A DNA stretch of 64,000 bases from Chloroflexota bacterium (GTDB lineage: Bacteria; Chloroflexota; Limnocylindria; Limnocylindrales; CSP1-4): assembly GCA_019637815.1 (NCBI GenBank), contig JAHBUZ010000003.1, positions 124,001 to 188,000 on the forward strand. Direction: 5' to 3'. The translations under genes and the position numbers were made by a program. Of the stretch, positions 63,360-64,000 are shown one piece after another. How positions within the stretch are numbered: position 1 is the first letter of the stretch; every line of letters begins with the position of its first letter. The notes below the pieces were generated by a model. The model saw nothing but the letters and a program-made list of their open reading frames with translations. It searched no databases and was not told where the DNA came from.

Positions 63360-64000
63360 CTACTGCGGCGGCAGCGTGTCCCAGAAGTCCTGGATGCTCG
63401 CCTGGAGCGCGGCGAGATCCTGGTCGGGCTCGCCGAGGAACGACTGGAGGAAGCTCTGCATGCCGTTCGCGCCCGCGAAGTCCGGACGCGTGTCCCGGTC
63501 GAGGAACTGGGCGATGGCGCCCGAGCCCGCGATGATCGCCGCGGCCTTCTCCTGGAAGGGCGTGTAGGCGGACGTGTCCGCGTCGTTCGCGGCCGCGACG
63601 TTGTTGGGGCTCACGGCGAGGAACGCGTTCTGCGCGGCACCCGTCGCGAGGCAGCGGAGCAGATCCTTGGCGCCGTCCGCGTTCGCCGGCTCACGGCTGA
63701 GCATGAAGCCGTCGATGGGCGCGTCGATGCCCAGCTGGGCATCGAACTCGGTGCCGAGGGTCGGGAACGGGAAGAAGTCGAGGTTGGCGCGCTGCGCCTC
63801 GTCCGCCTGCTCACCCGCGAAGGTGCCCAGGAAGTACATGCCCGCGCGACCTGCGATCATGTCCTGTGCCGCTTCCTGCCACGTGCGCCCGAGCGCACCT
63901 GCCTGGTGGACCGGCAGCAGCGAGCGCCACGCCTCGAACACCGCGGTGACCTTGGGATCGGTCCATGACTCGCTGCCCGCCATCAGGCCGGTGTGGAAGT
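63360..64000 (-). CDS. Sugar ABC transporter solute-binding protein, 5' part beyond window
   Basis: Open to the right edge; 213 codons are present, the C-terminal half of a cluster-1-type binding protein. It reads WTDPKVTAVFEAWRSLLPVH, then MIAGRAGMYFLGTFAGEQAD, FDAQLGIDAPIDGFMLSREP and a last helix (LAALQASIQDFWDTLPPQ). The G-x-A-x-M-Y/F-F motif and order to the two permeases identify it as the extracytoplasmic receptor. The signal peptide and lipobox would be off the right edge. Order on the minus strand is receptor, MalF-type, MalG-type. Confidence 0.88.
   Translation of the reverse strand, partial: FHTGLMAGSESWTDPKVTAVFEAWRSLLPVHQAGALGRTWQEAAQDMIAGRAGMYFLGTFAGEQADEAQRANLDFFPFPTLGTEFDAQLGIDAPIDGFMLSREPANADGAKDLLRCLATGAAQNAFLAVSPNNVAAANDADTSAYTPFQEKAAAIIAGSGAIAQFLDRDTRPDFAGANGMQSFLQSFLGEPDQDLAALQASIQDFWDTLPPQ

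Overview
The window is high-GC bacterial chromosome, almost wholly coding, with very short or negative gene spacing (ATGA, GTGA and TGATG stop/start overlaps are frequent). I infer a non-model Chloroflexota bacterium (Limnocylindria/Ellin6529-like) or another high-GC Terrabacteria lineage. The signs are RNase Y with YmdB next to recA-recX, a Ddn-like F420 enzyme, MutS2, a FusA2-type EF-G, a T-box before thrS and many secreted proteins of unknown role. No marker gene settles the taxonomy.

Layout. 1-9 kb is accessory: an HTH antitoxin-like gene cut by the left edge, a frameshifted EVE-like gene, an F420-linked oxidoreductase, secreted proteins, a DEVH helicase and a Kgm/KamB-type 16S rRNA methyltransferase gene with an in-frame amber codon. 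9-30 kb is housekeeping, mostly on the minus strand: hflX, miaA, miaB, PHP, ymdB, rny, recX, recA, tgt, a two-gene ABC exporter, ruvB, ruvA, ruvC and yebC, then a FusA2-like EF-G on the plus strand. Small toxin-antitoxin-like loci sit at three junctions in this run: miaA/hflX (decayed), rny/recX (RHH-PIN) and ruvA/ruvB (VapBC). 30-37 kb holds the whole histidine pathway: hisA divergent from hisR-(micro-ORF)-hisGDCBHF-hisIE, with a palindrome-rich spacer and a TrpR/YerC-family regulator at the head. 37-54 kb carries tyrS, a class A penicillin-binding protein, mutS2, a 3-methyladenine glycosylase, cvpA, pheST, infC-rpmI-rplT (infC apparently starting at CTG), a secreted two-module protein and thrS behind a T-box leader. 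54-64 kb is mixed: a VOC gene broken by TGA, a dihydrofolate-reductase-like gene, tRNA-Val(GAC), a secreted RCC1-repeat protein, a SHOCT membrane protein, a secreted SpoIVB-like S55 peptidase, galK, and part of a sugar ABC importer running off the right edge.

Noncoding features of note are a roughly 150-bp dispersed repeat in three intergenic copies (29.2, 54.6 and 61.1 kb), each with two copies of a 23-24 bp unit; palindromic candidate operators at toxin-antitoxin starts; a hairpin abutting the rny Shine-Dalgarno; and hairpins between convergent genes.

No CRISPR array, transposase, integrase, rRNA operon or prophage was seen. Functions are assigned by reading motifs and family resemblance in the translated sequence; no database search was possible.
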